Source: SIG598 sp045605025
GTDB lineage: Bacteria; Bacillota; Clostridia; Oscillospirales; Acutalibacteraceae
Assembly: GCA_045605025.1 (NCBI GenBank)
Contig: JAZUPE010000047.1
Coordinates: forward strand, 1 to 13,591
DNA length: 13,591 nt
Reading direction: 5' to 3'
The notes below the pieces were generated by a model. That model searched no databases and had not been told where the DNA came from. It saw only the letters and a list, made by a program, of their open reading frames with translations. Each line of letters starts with the position of its first letter. Positions within the stretch are counted from its first letter, which is position 1. This document shows positions 13,362-13,591 of the stretch, piece after piece. The position numbers were made by a program, and so were the translations under genes.

Positions 13362-13365
13362 GCAT

Positions 13366-13532
13366 AAATTTGCCATAAGAATGAAGAATATTGCGGTTTC
13401 AATTTGGTGGATTGTGATTACCGGATATATTATGTATAAACGTCTGCCGCGGAAAACATACGGAGCGGAACTATTCCAGGTCGCATTTTTATGACTCGGA
13501 GTAATTTTTATAATATTTTTTGTCAAATCTAC
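13366..13532. other. AT-rich spacer without a supported gene
   Basis: Between the rpsB promoter and the rightward promoter at the window end I see no gene I can support. A 37-codon rightward frame (13381-13494) encodes a hydrophobic segment followed by basic residues but has no recognisable ribosome site. Confidence 0.6.
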
Positions 13533-13561
13533 TTGACATTTAATCAAAAGCATGTTACTAT
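13533..13561 (+). promoter_or_regulatory. Rightward promoter for a gene beyond the window
   Basis: TTGACA (13533-13538), 17-nt spacer, TACTAT (13556-13561) with an extended TGT directly before it. The start is expected near 13568. Only about 24 nt of the transcript are in the window, containing GAGGAAGTCGGATCGTAGCC; what it encodes cannot be told. Confidence 0.75.
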
Positions 13562-13591
13562 GCAACCGTGAGGAAGTCGGATCGTAGCCAT

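Noticed and set aside
13210..13365. N-terminal extension of S2 to an upstream ATG at 13365
   Set aside because: The promoter -10 (13333-13338) lies within this stretch, the residues are unlike S2, and GGAGG marks ATG 13209.
13562..13591. 5' end of RNase P RNA or another housekeeping RNA
   Set aside because: GAGGAAGTCGG only loosely recalls the RNase P GAGGAAAGTCC segment; about 30 nt is too little to support it.
1..13591. CRISPR arrays, insertion sequences, tRNA genes, toxin-antitoxin or defence operons
   Set aside because: No regularly spaced repeats, transposase frames, cloverleaf-like segments or recognisable toxin or nuclease motifs were seen.

Overview
The window looks like a chromosomal segment from a Gram-positive, low-to-mid GC bacterium, most likely a gut-type clostridium (Oscillospiraceae/Ruminococcaceae-like). 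The grounds are strong GGAGG ribosome sites, textbook sigma-A promoters (TTGACA-17-TATAAT), several TTG/GTG starts, a secreted SH3b-lysozyme with Thr-rich linkers, an rpsB-tsf operon, and the mix of families. The genus is inference. There are no tRNA, rRNA, insertion sequence, CRISPR or phage structural genes; the content is mostly core with some accessory genes.

Layout. (1) 1-1709, minus strand: a single-pass membrane protein of unknown function with its own promoter and terminator, and upstream of it a 154-residue helix-turn-helix protein. (2) 1710-2091: a compact divergent control region. Leftward, a consensus promoter has a GAAC-N4-GTTC palindrome at its start site, followed by a 42-codon ORF with a strong SD and an intrinsic terminator inside that ORF, ahead of the 154-residue gene. 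Rightward, a second promoter drives an XRE/S24 (LexA/CI-like) regulator and a Cof-type HAD phosphatase, closed by a terminator. (3) 3540-6306: a secreted 828-residue cell-wall hydrolase (five SH3b domains, Ig-like domain, GH24 lysozyme) behind a perfect WalR-type box and a strong promoter. (4) 6354-7735: hisH-hisF, the two subunits of imidazole-glycerol-phosphate synthase. A convergent minus-strand gene overlapping hisF encodes what looks like a remnant of a Mur-ligase central domain. (5) 8427-9785: gpsA, then a 66-residue basic protein whose 3' coding end is itself a long terminator hairpin. (6) 9777-11160, minus: an acidic protein and a TcmP/LCMT-like methyltransferase, close enough to be translationally coupled. 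(7) 11164-13361, minus: rpsB-tsf with promoter, leader and terminator; this EF-Ts carries an unusual C-terminal extension of about 85 residues. (8) 13362-13591: AT-rich spacer ending in a strong rightward promoter for something beyond the window.

The most interesting parts are the divergent S24/operator/attenuator locus (the S24 protein appears to lack the catalytic lysine and the cleavage site), the EF-Ts extension, the WalR box in front of the lysozyme, and two intrinsic terminators embedded in small ORFs. I did not find a clearly new multi-gene defence or mobile system.
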